A DNA stretch of 64,000 nucleotides from positions 62,001 through 126,000 of the forward strand of contig NZ_JACIDU010000001.1 in NCBI RefSeq assembly GCF_014196535.1, given 5' to 3'. The notes beneath the pieces are model-generated. The model saw only the letters and a program-made list of their open reading frames with translations, was not told the DNA's origin and ran no database searches. Positions 36,825 to 47,437 of this stretch are shown piece after piece (position 1 is the stretch's first letter; each line of letters begins with the position of its first letter). Both the position numbers and the translations under genes were made by a program. The DNA is from Allorhizobium borbori (GTDB lineage: Bacteria; Pseudomonadota; Alphaproteobacteria; Rhizobiales; Rhizobiaceae).

Positions 36825-36831
36825 CTGAATA

Positions 36832-36851
36832 TTGTGCGCCTTTCCACACGA
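36832..36851. promoter_or_regulatory. Probable DctD-binding site, distal
   Basis: TTGTGCGC-CTTT-CCACACGA, an imperfect 8-4-8 inverted repeat. Its pattern matches the proximal site, and its centre is 33 bases (three helical turns) from that site's centre. It lies between dctB and dctA, upstream of the sigma-54 promoter. Confidence 0.7.
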
Positions 36852-36864
36852 CGCGCAAGACATC

Positions 36865-36884
36865 TTGTGTGGATTTCCGCACAA
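36865..36884. promoter_or_regulatory. Probable DctD-binding site, proximal
   Basis: TTGTGTGG-ATTT-CCGCACAA is a near-perfect 8-4-8 inverted repeat (one mismatch) centred about 82 bases before the -24 element of dctA. Two tandem upstream activator sites with this look are known for rhizobial dctA. Confidence 0.8.
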
Positions 36885-36953
36885 ATGGGATGTTCTCACG
36901 CGACGTAAAAATAATAATCCATATTTTTCAAAGCATTATAGAAAATATCAAAA

Positions 36954-36970
36954 CTGGCACGCGCCTTGCG
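36954..36970 (+). promoter_or_regulatory. Sigma-54 (-24/-12) promoter of dctA
   Basis: CTGGCACGCGCCTTGCG matches the sigma-54 consensus: GG at 36956-36957 and GC at 36968-36969 are exactly ten bases apart. Transcription should start near 36980 and give a leader of about 84 bases. Confidence 0.93.
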
Positions 36971-37063
36971 AAGAGAAAACCGAACAGCCGAGGGACGGCT
37001 GCGACGCAACACAGGCGCGCCTCGGAGGCCGGGGAACCGGGCAGGCCCGCCAAGGAGGACATC

Positions 37064-38395
37064 ATGATCGATGAGAAGATCGTGGCGACGCGCCACATCC
37101 ATACCCCTTTTTACAAGCTGCTCTATTTCCAGGTTCTGGTGGCGATTGCCGCCGGTATCACGCTCGGTCATTTCTGGCCGGACTTCGGCGCTGAACTGAA
37201 GCCGCTTGGCGATGCCTTCATCAAGCTCGTCAAGATGATCATCGCGCCCGTCATCTTCCTCACCGTCGCGACCGGCATTGCCGGCATGAGCGACATGAAG
37301 AAGGTGGGTCGCGTCGCCGGCAAGGCGATGCTTTACTTCCTGACCTTCTCGACGCTGGCACTGATCGTCGGCCTGATCGTCGCCAATACGTTGCAGCCTG
37401 GCACCGGCATGCACATCGACCCGGCGACACTGGACAGCAAGGCCGTAGCCGATTACGCCGCCAAGGCACATGAATCGACCATCACCGGCTTCCTGATGGG
37501 CATCATTCCGACCACCATCGTCGGCGCCTTCGCCTCCGGCGACATCCTGCAGGTGCTGTTCTTCTCGGTTCTGTTCGGCATTTCGCTCGGCATTGTCGGC
37601 GAGCGCGGCAAGCCCGTCGTCGACTTCATGCATGCCCTGATGTACCCGATCTTCAAGCTGGTCGCGATCCTGATGAAGGCCGCCCCGATCGGCGCGTTCG
37701 GCGCCATGGCCTTCACCATCGGCAAATACGGCATCGGCTCGGTCACCAACCTCGCCTTCCTGATCGGCACCTTCTACATCACCTCGGTTCTGTTCGTGGT
37801 GGTCATCCTCGGCGCCGTGGCAAAATATAACGGTTTCTCGATCTTCGCGCTCATTCGCTACATCAAGGAAGAAATCCTGCTCGTGCTCGGCACCTCCTCT
37901 TCGGAAGCCGCCCTGCCGGGCCTGATGAGCAAGATGGAAAAGGCGGGCTGCAAGCGTTCCGTTGTCGGCCTCGTCATCCCGACCGGTTACTCCTTCAACC
38001 TCGACGGCACCAACATCTACATGACGCTGGCCGCCCTCTTCATCGCCCAGGCCACCGACATTCACCTGACATTCGGCCAGCAGATCCTGCTGCTGCTCGT
38101 TGCCATGCTGTCGTCCAAGGGCGCCGCTGGCATCACCGGCGCGGGCTTTATCACGTTGGCCGCCACGCTTTCGGTCGTGCCCTCCGTGCCGGTTGCCGGC
38201 ATGGCGCTTATCCTCGGCATCGACCGCTTCATGTCGGAATGCCGGGCCATCACCAACTTCATCGGCAATGCTGTGGCCACCGTCGTCGTCGCCCGTTGGG
38301 AAGGCGAACTGGATGAGGAGGTGTTCCACGCTGTCATGGCCGGCAAGACGATCGATGCCGAGCCCACCACCGCGCAGGTTCTGCCGGCGGAATAA
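37064..38395 (+). CDS. dctA: C4-dicarboxylate transporter DctA
   Basis: 443-residue symporter of the glutamate/dicarboxylate family, importing succinate, malate and fumarate. The serine-rich re-entrant loop [18 protein letters not shown], the [10 protein letters not shown] substrate/cation motif and [14 protein letters not shown] are intact. ATG 37064 is preceded by AAGGAGG. Control by DctB-DctD through sigma-54 is shown by the upstream sites. Dicarboxylate uptake is central for rhizobia living in plants and soil. Confidence 0.97.
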   Translation: MIDEKIVATRHIHTPFYKLLYFQVLVAIAAGITLGHFWPDFGAELKPLGDAFIKLVKMIIAPVIFLTVATGIAGMSDMKKVGRVAGKAMLYFLTFSTLALIVGLIVANTLQPGTGMHIDPATLDSKAVADYAAKAHESTITGFLMGIIPTTIVGAFASGDILQVLFFSVLFGISLGIVGERGKPVVDFMHALMYPIFKLVAILMKAAPIGAFGAMAFTIGKYGIGSVTNLAFLIGTFYITSVLFVVVILGAVAKYNGFSIFALIRYIKEEILLVLGTSSSEAALPGLMSKMEKAGCKRSVVGLVIPTGYSFNLDGTNIYMTLAALFIAQATDIHLTFGQQILLLLVAMLSSKGAAGITGAGFITLAATLSVVPSVPVAGMALILGIDRFMSECRAITNFIGNAVATVVVARWEGELDEEVFHAVMAGKTIDAEPTTAQVLPAE

Positions 38396-38452
38396 ACATT
38401 ACCGATCACGGACGGGTCAGCCCCCTACAACAAGAGGCCTGTCCGAATATGC

Positions 38453-38480
38453 GAAACCCGCCGGGAGACCGGCGGGTTTC
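38453..38480. terminator. Terminator between convergent dctA and argB
   Basis: A perfect 12-bp stem GAAACCCGCCGG / CCGGCGGGTTTC with a GAGA loop. The stem ends in TTTC on either strand, but no longer T-run follows, so it probably serves both genes with moderate strength. Confidence 0.78.
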
Positions 38481-38510
38481 GTCATTTCAGGGCATCGGCG
38501 AAAGCTGCGA

Positions 38511-39398
38511 TCAGGGAACGATCAGCGTGCCCGCACCGCCTTCGGTGAAGATTTCGAGGAGGACGGCATGGGCCGTCTTGCCGTTGAGAATGACAACACC
38601 CTGAACGCCGGCCTGGATCGCCTCGATGCAGGTCTCGACCTTCGGGATCATGCCACCGGAAATCGTGCCATCGGCGATCAGTGCGCGGGCCTGGGCGACA
38701 GAGAGTTCCTTGATGAGTTCGCCGTTCTTGTCGAGCACGCCGGGCACATCCGTCAGGAACAGAAGGCGGGTAGCGCAGAGTGCACCGGCAATGGCGCCCG
38801 CGAAGGTATCCGCATTGATGTTATAGGTATGACCGTCGCGGCCCGGCGCAACCGGCGCGATGACCGGGATCATCTCGGACTTGGCCAGTAGGTCGAGCAG
38901 GGTGCGATCGACTTCGACCACTTCGCCGACAAAACCGAGATCGAGCACGCGCTCGATATTGCTGTCGGGATCACGGAAGGTCTTGTTCGCCTTCTCGGCG
39001 AAGACCATGTTGCCGTCCTTGCCGCACAGGCCGATGGCCCATTCGCCGGTCTGGTTGATGAGCGCGACGATTTCCTTGTTGATCGAACCGGCCAGCACCA
39101 TCTCGACGATCTCGACCGTCTTCTGGTCGGTCACACGCAGGCCACCCTCGAACTTGGATTCGATGCCCATCTTCGTCAACATCGCACCGATCTGCGGGCC
39201 GCCGCCATGCACGACGATCGGGTTGACACCCGACTGCTTCAACAGTGCCACGTCGCCCGCGAAGGCCTTGCCGAGTTCGGGGTTGCCCATGGCGTGACCG
39301 CCATATTTCACCACGATGGTCTTGTTCTCGTATCGCTGCATGAAGGGCAGCGCCTGCGCCAGAAGCCGGGCCTGGGTTTCACTTTCCGAAGCGCTCAT
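38511..39398 (-). CDS. argB: Acetylglutamate kinase
   Basis: 295-residue amino-acid kinase, second step of arginine synthesis: phosphorylation of N-acetylglutamate. Visible are [11 protein letters not shown] (ATP site), [10 protein letters not shown] (substrate site), GLCGKDGN and the C-terminal [14 protein letters not shown] segment. The long N-terminal helix ([23 protein letters not shown]) is the mark of arginine-inhibited hexameric forms. ATG 39398 has GGAGG about six bases upstream. Confidence 0.97.
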   Translation of the reverse strand: MSASESETQARLLAQALPFMQRYENKTIVVKYGGHAMGNPELGKAFAGDVALLKQSGVNPIVVHGGGPQIGAMLTKMGIESKFEGGLRVTDQKTVEIVEMVLAGSINKEIVALINQTGEWAIGLCGKDGNMVFAEKANKTFRDPDSNIERVLDLGFVGEVVEVDRTLLDLLAKSEMIPVIAPVAPGRDGHTYNINADTFAGAIAGALCATRLLFLTDVPGVLDKNGELIKELSVAQARALIADGTISGGMIPKVETCIEAIQAGVQGVVILNGKTAHAVLLEIFTEGGAGTLIVP

Positions 39399-39600
39399 GC
39401 AATCCTCCATGCGGTTCATGTCGCGGCCTTTTAGACCAAGTTGGGTCGAGAGGGAATAATCCGGCAAAATATTACGGTCTTGTGACATTCTCTTTGTCAC
39501 ATGGCGTGCGCAGCAATTGACAGACCGGGGAAAGCAGGAAAAATGATTAACAAACGCGAACCGGAAGAGTTCGCGAAATCCGGGCAGCAGGAACAGACAA

Positions 39601-40200
39601 ATGACGACACCCGTGGGAGGGACCGGCAGCGGCGCGCATGACGAAGTCCTGGCCGGCGAATATGTTCTCGGTGCGCTGGCGCCCGATATGGAGCGCGTGG
39701 TCGCGGCGCGCCTGAAAACCGACAGGCAGTTTGCCGCCATCGTCCGGCGCTGGCAGGACAATCTCACCGATGTGAACGACAGCGAGGCCGACCCCTGGCT
39801 CATCGCCGCCAGTTCGCGTATTTCCGGCGCGCCGAGCGTGGTCGATCTTGCGCTTCCCAAACGCACCCTCAGGCATTCGTTCACGCTGTGGCGGAGCGTT
39901 GGCATCACGCTGCTCGGCCTTCTCGCCGTCTACACGATTTTCACAATGCAGAACCCAGCGAGAACGACGACCACGGCGTCATTGCCGGTCGTGAATGCGA
40001 CCTATGACCCGGTCGCAGCCCGCGTCGGCATGGATACCGCAACCTCCGTCAACACGCTTTCTAAAATCTGGATCATCGACGCATCGAACCAGGCGCATCT
40101 CGTCGGCGAACTCCCGTCCAACGGCTTCATCACGCTTGATGACACCATGAAGCGCATGATGGACCAAGGCGCGACCCTTGCCGTCGCGCCCGCGCGCTAA
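39601..40200 (+). CDS. Anti-sigma factor-like protein (RskA type), orphan
   Basis: 199 residues. The N-terminal part ([39 protein letters not shown], about 13-52, read in pieces) resembles the sigma-binding domain of RskA-type anti-sigma factors. No zinc HxxxCxxC motif is present. One membrane helix (about 97-115, [18 protein letters not shown]) and a short extracytoplasmic domain follow. GGAACAGACAA precedes the ATG. No ECF sigma gene lies next to it, which is unusual because the two are normally adjacent. Confidence 0.65.
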   Translation: MTTPVGGTGSGAHDEVLAGEYVLGALAPDMERVVAARLKTDRQFAAIVRRWQDNLTDVNDSEADPWLIAASSRISGAPSVVDLALPKRTLRHSFTLWRSVGITLLGLLAVYTIFTMQNPARTTTTASLPVVNATYDPVAARVGMDTATSVNTLSKIWIIDASNQAHLVGELPSNGFITLDDTMKRMMDQGATLAVAPAR

Positions 40201-40210
40201 GGGTCCCCCC

Positions 40211-40870
40211 TCAGCCGCGCACGCCCACGGTTCTTGCGATTTCGGCCCGCAGTTCATCCAGACCGGATGCCTTCTCCGACGAGGTCGCGAGGATTTCCGG
40301 ATAGGCCGCCGGATGCTTGGCGATCTTCGCCGCAGTTTCCGCCAACAGCTTCGGCACTCCCGCCGCCTTGATCTTGTCGGTCTTGGTGAGAACGATCTGG
40401 TAGGAAACGGCTGCCTTGTCGAGCAGCGTCAGAACTTCATCATCATTCTTCTTGATACCGTGGCGGCTGTCGATCAGCACGTAGACGCGCTTCAGCGTGG
40501 CGCGACCGCGCAGATAATCGAAGACGAGCTTGGTCCAGGCATCCACCTGTTCCTTCGGCGCCTGCGCATAGCCATAGCCGGGCATGTCGACCAGAGCGGC
40601 CGGCGGCAGGTCGTCGCCTTCGCCCGAATAGCCATCAGGCACGAAGTAGTTGAGTTCCTGCGTGCGGCCCGGCGTGTTCGAGGTACGGGCCAGCCCCTTC
40701 TGGCCGACCAGCGCGTTGATCAATGAGGATTTGCCCACATTGGAACGCCCGGCAAAGGCCACTTCCGGCGGCCCTTCCGGCGGCAGGAACTTCATGGCGG
40801 GAACGCCGCGGATGAAGATCCACGGATTGCCGAAGATCGGCCTGACGGTCTTGCTGTCGGTGTCTGCCAT
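40211..40870 (-). CDS. engB: Ribosome biogenesis GTP-binding protein EngB (YsxC/YihA)
   Basis: 219-residue small GTPase needed for 50S subunit assembly. G1 [12 protein letters not shown]2 [10 protein letters not shown]3 VDMPGYGYA and G4 TKTDK are all present, and [11 protein letters not shown] serves as G5. ATG 40870 starts [11 protein letters not shown]; an ATG four codons upstream touches the AAAAGG sequence and is less likely. It lies downstream of yidC after a terminator hairpin, so it may have its own promoter. Confidence 0.95.
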   Translation of the reverse strand: MADTDSKTVRPIFGNPWIFIRGVPAMKFLPPEGPPEVAFAGRSNVGKSSLINALVGQKGLARTSNTPGRTQELNYFVPDGYSGEGDDLPPAALVDMPGYGYAQAPKEQVDAWTKLVFDYLRGRATLKRVYVLIDSRHGIKKNDDEVLTLLDKAAVSYQIVLTKTDKIKAAGVPKLLAETAAKIAKHPAAYPEILATSSEKASGLDELRAEIARTVGVRG

Positions 40871-40916
40871 GGCTGCACGCATCCTTTTCAGTCCGGACGG
40901 ATTTCCCGCCCATGAA

Positions 40917-40945
40917 GCAAAACCCCGGGGGCCTGCCCCGGGGTT
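40917..40945 (-). terminator. Terminator between yidC and engB
   Basis: A perfect 10-bp stem AACCCCGGGG / CCCCGGGGTT with a five-base loop, followed on the minus strand by TTTTGC, seven bases after the yidC stop. Confidence 0.88.
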
Positions 40946-40951
40946 CGAAGG

Positions 40952-42757
40952 TCACTTTTTCGAAGCGGCCGATCCCTTTCGTCGGAACAGGCCCTTGATA
41001 TTGTCGAACAGCTCGATCTTGGCGCCATGCTTCTTCATGATCAGCGCCTGCTGGGTCACCGAGAGCGTGTTGTTCCAGGCCCAGTAGATCACCAGACCGG
41101 CCGGGAAGCTGGCCAGCATGAAGGTGAAGACCAGCGGCATCCAGTTGAAGATCATCGCCTGCGTCGGGTCGGGCGGCGTCGGGTTCATGCGCATCTGCAC
41201 GAACATGGTGATGCCCATGATGATCGGCCAGACGCCAAGATGCAGGAAGGTCGGTGCAGCGAAGGGCAGCAGACCGAACAGGTTGATGAAGCTCGTCGGA
41301 TCGGGCGCGGAAAGGTCCTGAATCCAGCCGAAGAACGGTGCGTGGCGCATTTCGATGGTGACATAGATCACCTTGTAAAGCGCGAAGAACACCGGGATCT
41401 GCAGAGCCAGCGGCCAGCAACCGGCCAGCGGATTGATCTTTTCGGTCTTGTAGACCTCCATCATCGCCTGCTGGAGACCCATGCGGTCGTCGCCGAACTT
41501 GGCCTTCAGTTCTTCGAGCTTCGGCTGCACGCGCTTCATGTTCGCCATGGACGCGTACTGCTTGCTGGCAAGCGGGAAGAAGAGGAGCTTCACAACGACC
41601 GTGGTGAGCAGGATGGCGAGGCCGAAATTGCCGATGTAGCGATAGAAGAAATCCATCATTTTGAACATCGGCTTGGTGATGAAGTAGAACCAGCCCCAGT
41701 CGATCATCAGATCGAAGCGCGGGATTTCATACTGGCTCCGGTAGGAATCGACGATCGGCACTTCCTTGGCGCCGGCAAAGACGCGGGACTGAAGCTCGAC
41801 GGGCTGGCCGGGTGCCACCGAAACCTCGTCACCGCGATAATCGGCCTGGTAGCGGGACTGACCGTCGGTGAAATGCGAGAACCGGGAATCATAAGCCGTC
41901 TTCTGCGGCGGCACGAGCGCGGATGCCCAGTACTTGTCGGTGATGCCGACCCAGCCACCGGTTGCCTTCGGATTGACGAAAGGCGTTTCCTCGATGTCCT
42001 TGTACTTTTCTTCCACGAAGGAGCCATCAGCGCCAATCACGCCGAGGAAACCTTCATGCAGAACGTAGATGGAGGGTGTCGTCGGCTTGTTGTAGCGGGT
42101 GATGCGACCGTAGGAGGACAGCGTCACGGCTTCCGTGCCGGCATTCTCGATGCGGTCGGTCACGGTGAAGAGATAGTGATCATCCACCTCGAGCTTGCGG
42201 GTGAAGGTAACGCCCTTTTCGTTTACGAAACGCAGCGTCACCGGGGTCGCCGGCGTCAGCTTCGAGCCTTCGGCCACTTCCCACACGGTCGACGGGCCGG
42301 GAACCGTGCCGGAATTGTCGCTCTTCACGAAACCCAGTTCGGCAAAATAACCGTCATGGGTGTCGGACGGCGAAAACAGCGTGATGATCGGGCTCGTCTT
42401 GTCGACGGTCTCGCGATAATCCTTGAGGCGGATGTCGTCGAGACGCGCACCCGTCAGGTTGACGGAGCCGGTGATGGAGGGCGTATCGATCTCGACGCGC
42501 GCCGTGCGGGCGACCGCTTCGTCGCGGCTCATCGGCAACAGGGGCGTCGGCGACGAGGGAATGGAGGTGGCACCCGGCGTCGCGGGCGTCGAAGCGGCGG
42601 GCGCGGTGGTCGTCGTCTGAGCCTGCGTCTTGGCGGCCAGTTCCGCTTCCTGGGCGCGGCGGGCCTCCAGACGCGGGTTCATGTAAAGAAACTGCCAGGC
42701 CAGCACGATGACCACGGACAGGGCAATCGCCACCAGATAATTACGGTTCTTTTCCAT
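40952..42757 (-). CDS. yidC: Membrane protein insertase YidC
   Basis: 601-residue inner-membrane insertase working with or without SecYEG. An N-terminal helix (about 8-25), a Thr/Ala/Pro linker, a large periplasmic beta domain (about 80-350) and five C-terminal helices are visible. The conserved core includes SKQYASMANMKRVQPKLEELK, the QIPVFFALYKVIYVTIEMRH segment and INLFGLLPF. ATG 42757 has AGGAA about six bases upstream and shares one base with the rnpA stop (TGATG). Confidence 0.97.
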   Translation of the reverse strand: MEKNRNYLVAIALSVVIVLAWQFLYMNPRLEARRAQEAELAAKTQAQTTTTAPAASTPATPGATSIPSSPTPLLPMSRDEAVARTARVEIDTPSITGSVNLTGARLDDIRLKDYRETVDKTSPIITLFSPSDTHDGYFAELGFVKSDNSGTVPGPSTVWEVAEGSKLTPATPVTLRFVNEKGVTFTRKLEVDDHYLFTVTDRIENAGTEAVTLSSYGRITRYNKPTTPSIYVLHEGFLGVIGADGSFVEEKYKDIEETPFVNPKATGGWVGITDKYWASALVPPQKTAYDSRFSHFTDGQSRYQADYRGDEVSVAPGQPVELQSRVFAGAKEVPIVDSYRSQYEIPRFDLMIDWGWFYFITKPMFKMMDFFYRYIGNFGLAILLTTVVVKLLFFPLASKQYASMANMKRVQPKLEELKAKFGDDRMGLQQAMMEVYKTEKINPLAGCWPLALQIPVFFALYKVIYVTIEMRHAPFFGWIQDLSAPDPTSFINLFGLLPFAAPTFLHLGVWPIIMGITMFVQMRMNPTPPDPTQAMIFNWMPLVFTFMLASFPAGLVIYWAWNNTLSVTQQALIMKKHGAKIELFDNIKGLFRRKGSAASKK

Positions 42758-43146
42758 CACTCTTTCCTGGGGCCGTGGCCCTTGCGTTTCTGGCCGGACC
42801 GGCCATTCACGCGCGCGACAAGTTCGGTTGCCAATTGGTCGAACGGCGCCGCCAGCGCCTCCCGACGGGCGACGATCACATAATCATGTCCGGGCTGCAT
42901 TGCAATTGCGGCATGAAGCCGAACGGCTTCTTTCAGACGCCGTTTCATCCGGTTCCGCTCGACTGCATTGCCCTGCTTCTTCGTTACGGTGAAGCCGGCG
43001 CGCGGGAGCATATCCGGAAGCCGCCGATCGAGCACCTCGAGGAGAAACAAGGGTCCCCGGCGTTTCTCGCCCTCTCTGACGGCGAGGAATTCCGGCCGGC
43101 TCTTCAGCCGCCCGGGCTTCTTTTCAGAAAGTCTGGAGTCCGTCAT
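42757..43146 (-). CDS. rnpA: Ribonuclease P protein component
   Basis: 129-residue basic protein that assists RNase P RNA in tRNA 5' processing. The RNR signature region [17 protein letters not shown] is clear (about 62-78). N- and C-terminal Lys/Arg/Gly tails extend it slightly beyond the usual 115-120 residues. It is coupled to yidC and follows rpmH, the conserved bacterial order. Confidence 0.96.
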   Translation of the reverse strand: MTDSRLSEKKPGRLKSRPEFLAVREGEKRRGPLFLLEVLDRRLPDMLPRAGFTVTKKQGNAVERNRMKRRLKEAVRLHAAIAMQPGHDYVIVARREALAAPFDQLATELVARVNGRSGQKRKGHGPRKE

Positions 43147-43238
43147 ACGGCGTCCTCACGGAAAGCGCCGCACGGGCCGGAACCCGAACCGACGCGGTCA
43201 TCCCCGAACATTCGAAAAGGCTCGGGGTGCGCGATGCA

Positions 43239-43379
43239 TTACGCCGAAAGACGCTTGCGGCCGCGACCGCGGCGAGCGTTCAGAACGGCGCGGCCGCCTT
43301 TGGTGGCCATGCGTGCACGGAAACCGTGACGGCGCTTGCGAACAAGCTTGGAGGGCTGATAGGTACGCTTGGTAGCCAT
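43239..43379 (-). CDS. rpmH: 50S ribosomal protein L34
   Basis: 46 residues, very basic, with the invariant [20 protein letters not shown] start and the GRKRLSA end. The start codon at 43379 adds Met-Ala-Thr before the usual KRT. No strong ribosome site is visible upstream (AT-rich leader), as often seen for rpmH. Confidence 0.97.
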   Translation of the reverse strand: MATKRTYQPSKLVRKRRHGFRARMATKGGRAVLNARRGRGRKRLSA

Positions 43380-43672
43380 GTTATTTAAATACCGCGGAGT
43401 GCGGCCCTTCTTGATTTGCGCGTTTTGATTGCCGAACGGCGCTGTGGCCTTCTCCCATAAGAAAATGGCAAGCATCCGGACGTCGGCGGCTTATAAGGGC
43501 AAGCGGGCGGAAAAGTCAATTCGGCGCCGCCAGAAAGCTTGTAGCGCAAGCCGTTTAGACTTCAGTCGAACACTTCCTTAAGCTTCACCTCATAAGCTCC
43601 GACCTTATTTCGGCTTCGCGACCACTTTGGAGGATGGTGATCGCGGCAAGCTGACCGTGGTGGAGGATGCCA

Positions 43673-45673
43673 GTGAATATCGGCCGTAAAATCAATCTGC
43701 TCGTGGCTTTCGCGAGCCTCATGGCCGCGCTTGTCAGCGGGCTGTCGCTCTATGCTCTTTCCGAGTATCGCAACAAATCGCAGGCCTACGAGGCAGCGGC
43801 TTCACGCGCCTATCAGGGTGAGCGGCTGAACCGCCTGGTGACGGCTGTGGTCATGGAAGCGCGCGGTATCTATGCCTCCAAGACCACCGAGGACGCCAAG
43901 AAGTTCGGCGACGGCCTCCTCAAGAACCTCGAAGACATGCAGGCCCTGCTTGCGAACTGGGCCACGGTCGTGCCCGAACCCCAACGCGCCGCCTTCGACA
44001 AGATGACCGCCCAGGCAAAGGCGTTCGACACATTCCGCTCCGAAACCGTTCGCCTGGCCGCGACGGAAGGCCCGCAGGCCGCCAATACACAGGGTAACAA
44101 CGAGGCGAACCGCGCCAACCGCAAGGCTTTCCAGGCCGCAATCGACGCGATTGTCGAGGCCGACAAGGCCGAACTCGCTGCGGTGACCGCAAGCCTTGCC
44201 AGTTTCTCCGCGATGATCGTACAGGCGGTTCTGGGCCTGACCGCGCTCGGTATCCTCACGGGCACTGCCGCGGGCTTCTATGTCGCCAACAGCCAGATCA
44301 GCCGCCCGATCCGCGACATCACTGCGGCCATGCGCGCCGTCGCCGACGGCCACCACAATGCCGCCATTCCCCATGCCGGTCGCCGCGATGAAATCGGCGC
44401 CATGGCCGCGGCCGTCGCCGTGTTCCGCGACAATGGCCTCGAGATCGAGCGCCACGGCCACGAGGAAAAGGCAATGCGCGCCCGCAGCGACGATCTTCAG
44501 GCCGGTCTTTCCACCGTCGTTGCCGCCGCTGCCAACGGCGATTTCTCCCGCCGCATCGACAAGGTCTATGGCGACGAAAACCTCGACCGCTTCGCCGCCA
44601 ACGTCAACGGCCTGCTGGCCGGCGTCGAGGACGGCCTTAAGCAGACCAGCGAAGCCGTCGCTTTCCTTGCCAAGGGTGACCTGACCGAAGGCATGCGTGG
44701 CGACCTTCGCGGCGCGTTTGCGGAGTTGCAGACCAACTTCAACAGCGCCGTTGCCGAACTGCGTTCCGCGCTTGCGGACGTGCGGGCCGGCACCGGTGGA
44801 ATCGAGGCGAATGCGAGCGAGTTGCGCCACGCCGCAGACGATCTTTCCAAGCGCACGGAACAGCAGGCCGCCGCTCTGGAGGAAACTTCCGCTGCACTCG
44901 ACGAAATCACCGTCGTCGTAACGACCTCCACCGATCGGGCCCGCGAGGCCAGCGAAATGGTGGCCGCCGCCAATCGCAGCGCCGCCGAATCCGGCCACAT
45001 CGTGCGTGATGCGGTTTCCGCCATGGAGCGCATCGAAGCCGCCTCTGACGGCATTACCCAGATTATCAATGTCATTGACGAGATTGCCTTCCAGACCAAC
45101 CTTCTGGCGCTGAACGCCGGCGTCGAGGCAGCCCGCGCGGGAGAGGCCGGCAAGGGCTTTGCCGTCGTCGCACAGGAAGTGCGCGAACTGGCGCAGCGCT
45201 CCGCCACCGCCGCGAAGGATATCAAGGCGCTGATTTCGCGTTCCGGCGAAGCGGTGAAGAGCGGCGTGACACTCGTCCAGCGCACCGGAGAGGCGTTGTC
45301 GGAGATCGAGAACCATGTCCAGAAGATCAATGACCGCATCCAGTCCATTGCCACGGCAGCCGGCGAGCAGGCCTCAGGCCTGAAGGAGATCAATGCCGCC
45401 ATCAATCAGATGGACCAGGTGACCCAGCAGAATGCCGCGATGGTGGAGGAAACTTCCGCCGCGACACACCGTCTTTCTGCCGATGCCGCACAACTGCTGA
45501 CGCTTGTCGACCGCTTCCGCATCGGCGAGCGCAGCTTTGCAAGGCCCGCCGCCGTGAACCACACGCGGTCGACTCCCGTTGCCTCCCCCGCGCGCCAGAT
45601 GATGGCCAAGGCGGCGCAGGCCTTCGGCGGTGGACGCCCTGCAAAGGCCGGCGGCGACTGGCAGGAATTCTGA
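43673..45673 (+). CDS. Methyl-accepting chemotaxis protein with HAMP domain
   Basis: 666 residues. TM1 about 7-28, a helical periplasmic sensor about 30-180 of unknown ligand, TM2 about 182-207, HAMP about 208-260, a second HAMP-like segment, and the signalling domain with the hairpin tip around [20 protein letters not shown] and [13 protein letters not shown]. The C-terminal DWQEF matches the tether pentapeptide that binds CheR/CheB. GTG 43673 is chosen because GGAGG is six bases upstream; ATG 43667 touches that site. No che genes are near. Confidence 0.92.
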   Translation: MNIGRKINLLVAFASLMAALVSGLSLYALSEYRNKSQAYEAAASRAYQGERLNRLVTAVVMEARGIYASKTTEDAKKFGDGLLKNLEDMQALLANWATVVPEPQRAAFDKMTAQAKAFDTFRSETVRLAATEGPQAANTQGNNEANRANRKAFQAAIDAIVEADKAELAAVTASLASFSAMIVQAVLGLTALGILTGTAAGFYVANSQISRPIRDITAAMRAVADGHHNAAIPHAGRRDEIGAMAAAVAVFRDNGLEIERHGHEEKAMRARSDDLQAGLSTVVAAAANGDFSRRIDKVYGDENLDRFAANVNGLLAGVEDGLKQTSEAVAFLAKGDLTEGMRGDLRGAFAELQTNFNSAVAELRSALADVRAGTGGIEANASELRHAADDLSKRTEQQAAALEETSAALDEITVVVTTSTDRAREASEMVAAANRSAAESGHIVRDAVSAMERIEAASDGITQIINVIDEIAFQTNLLALNAGVEAARAGEAGKGFAVVAQEVRELAQRSATAAKDIKALISRSGEAVKSGVTLVQRTGEALSEIENHVQKINDRIQSIATAAGEQASGLKEINAAINQMDQVTQQNAAMVEETSAATHRLSADAAQLLTLVDRFRIGERSFARPAAVNHTRSTPVASPARQMMAKAAQAFGGGRPAKAGGDWQEF

Positions 45674-45817
45674 ATAACCGCTTTTCATGCGGATGCGGCA
45701 TCCTCGCCCGGTTTCGGGACTGGAAATCGCCACGAAGCGCTTTAGTATAGGCATGATCATTCGCCGCCGCAGGGAATCCCCTTCGGCGGCGCAATGCCAG
45801 AAAGGCACATTCGCGCG

Positions 45818-47296
45818 ATGAAAGACAGAACGGCAGCGGAAGAAGGGCAGGGCGCGGCTGAACGCCTGCCCGGCTTTTTTCGCGGTCTTTCGGGCCGGCT
45901 TCTGGCGCTGACCATCGCCTTCATCATGCTGGCCGAAGTGCTGATCTTCGTGCCGTCCGTCGCCTCCATGCGGCTGCGCTGGCTTCAGGACCAGCTTGCC
46001 ATTGCCGCCGCCGCCGGTGTCGTCATCGACGGGTTGCAGGCCGAACTCCCCCCTTCCGTGCAGGCCGACACGCTGATGGCCACCGGCGCCCGCGCCATCG
46101 TGCTGCGCAAGGATGGGACGTCGCGCCTTCTCGCCAAGGCCGAGGACATGCCGAGTGAGGTCGACGGCCATTACGACGTCGGCCACACGCGGGTGATCGC
46201 CACCGTCAGCGATGCGCTCGATACCCTGCTATTCGGCGGCGGGCGGCTGATGCGCGTCTACGGCCACGTTGGCGACAGCGACATGACGATCGAACTGATC
46301 ATGCCCGACGAACCGTTGCGCCGCGCCATGCTGACCTATGCCCGCAACGTGTTCGCGATCTCGCTGATCATTTCGCTGATTACCGCCGGCCTCATCTATG
46401 TCGCGATCAACCGCATGATGATTCTCCCGGTACGCCGGCTGACCAACAACATGCGCGATTTCTCCGCCGATCCGAGCGATCCTGCCCGCATCATGGTGCC
46501 AGAGGCAGGTGGCGACGAACTGACCATTGCCGGCCAGCATCTCGCCAGCATGCAGACCGAACTGCAGCACACGCTGAAACAGCAGAAGAACCTTGCCGAT
46601 CTCGGCCTTGCCGTTTCCAAGATCAATCACGACATGCGCAACATTCTTGCCTCGGCCCAGCTCATGTCGGACCGCCTGGTGGATGTGGACGATCCCATGG
46701 TGCGCAACTTCGCGCCGAAGCTTCTGCGCACCATAGACCGCGCCGTGGGCTATACGAACGAAGTCCTTTCCTACGGGCAGACCACGGAGGCCGAACCGAA
46801 GCGGCGACGCCTGTGCCTGGCGGAAATTGCCCGCGAAGTGCGCGACATTCTCGGCATAGACCCGGCCAGCGGCATCGAGTTCGCAATTGCCATCGAACCC
46901 GATCTGGAAGTGGATGCAGATGGCGAACAGCTCTTTCGCATCATCAACAATCTCTGCCGCAATGCCCATCAGGCGCTCGCCTCTCTGACAGCCGATCCCG
47001 GTTTGCCGCGCCGGATCACCGTCTCGGCCGAACGGCGCGGCACGGTCGTCGCCATTTCCATCGATGACACCGGCCCCGGCATGCCCGACAAGGCCCGTGA
47101 GAACCTGTTCAGGGCGTTTCGCGGCGGCGTCCGCTCCGGCGGCACCGGCCTTGGCCTCGCCATTGCCCGCGAGCTTGTGCTGGCCCATGGCGGCACGATC
47201 GCACTGGTGGAGAAATCCGCGCCCGGCACGGAATTTCGCATCGAGATTCCCGACCGTCCGGTATCGCTTGATGACTACCGCCAAAAGCGCATCTAA
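45818..47296 (+). CDS. Membrane sensor histidine kinase, orphan
   Basis: 492 residues. TM1 about 29-50, an extracytoplasmic loop about 52-172, TM2 about 178-198, HAMP about 200-255, then the phospho-acceptor box SKINHDMRNILASAQ (H271), N box NNLCRNAHQAL, G1 DDTGPGMP and G2 [12 protein letters not shown]. No response regulator lies beside it, so its partner is encoded elsewhere. ATG 45818 has AAAGG ten bases upstream; an ATG at 45794 is an alternative without a ribosome site. Its signal is unknown. Confidence 0.88.
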   Translation: MKDRTAAEEGQGAAERLPGFFRGLSGRLLALTIAFIMLAEVLIFVPSVASMRLRWLQDQLAIAAAAGVVIDGLQAELPPSVQADTLMATGARAIVLRKDGTSRLLAKAEDMPSEVDGHYDVGHTRVIATVSDALDTLLFGGGRLMRVYGHVGDSDMTIELIMPDEPLRRAMLTYARNVFAISLIISLITAGLIYVAINRMMILPVRRLTNNMRDFSADPSDPARIMVPEAGGDELTIAGQHLASMQTELQHTLKQQKNLADLGLAVSKINHDMRNILASAQLMSDRLVDVDDPMVRNFAPKLLRTIDRAVGYTNEVLSYGQTTEAEPKRRRLCLAEIAREVRDILGIDPASGIEFAIAIEPDLEVDADGEQLFRIINNLCRNAHQALASLTADPGLPRRITVSAERRGTVVAISIDDTGPGMPDKARENLFRAFRGGVRSGGTGLGLAIARELVLAHGGTIALVEKSAPGTEFRIEIPDRPVSLDDYRQKRI

Positions 47297-47437
47297 TATT
47301 TCGTTTAAAATCAAACACTTGTATTTTTTGTTTCGAAAAAATGTCAGCCTGCGTCGAAATTCGCTTGCAATCGAACCGGCGACGTTTTAGAGGATCGCCA
47401 CGCCAACGGAACACCGCTGGCAACGCCGAAACGGCAC

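Noticed and set aside
39543-39641. Small frame [12 protein letters not shown]... upstream of the anti-sigma-like gene
   Set aside because: It overlaps the better-supported gene in another frame, is only 32 codons and has no ribosome site.
41027-42883. Long plus-strand open frame across yidC
   Set aside because: Shadow frame; it has Arg/His-rich composition and no domain, and yidC on the other strand is unmistakable. Similar shadows opposite pyrE-pyrC, dctB and ach-type genes were also ignored.
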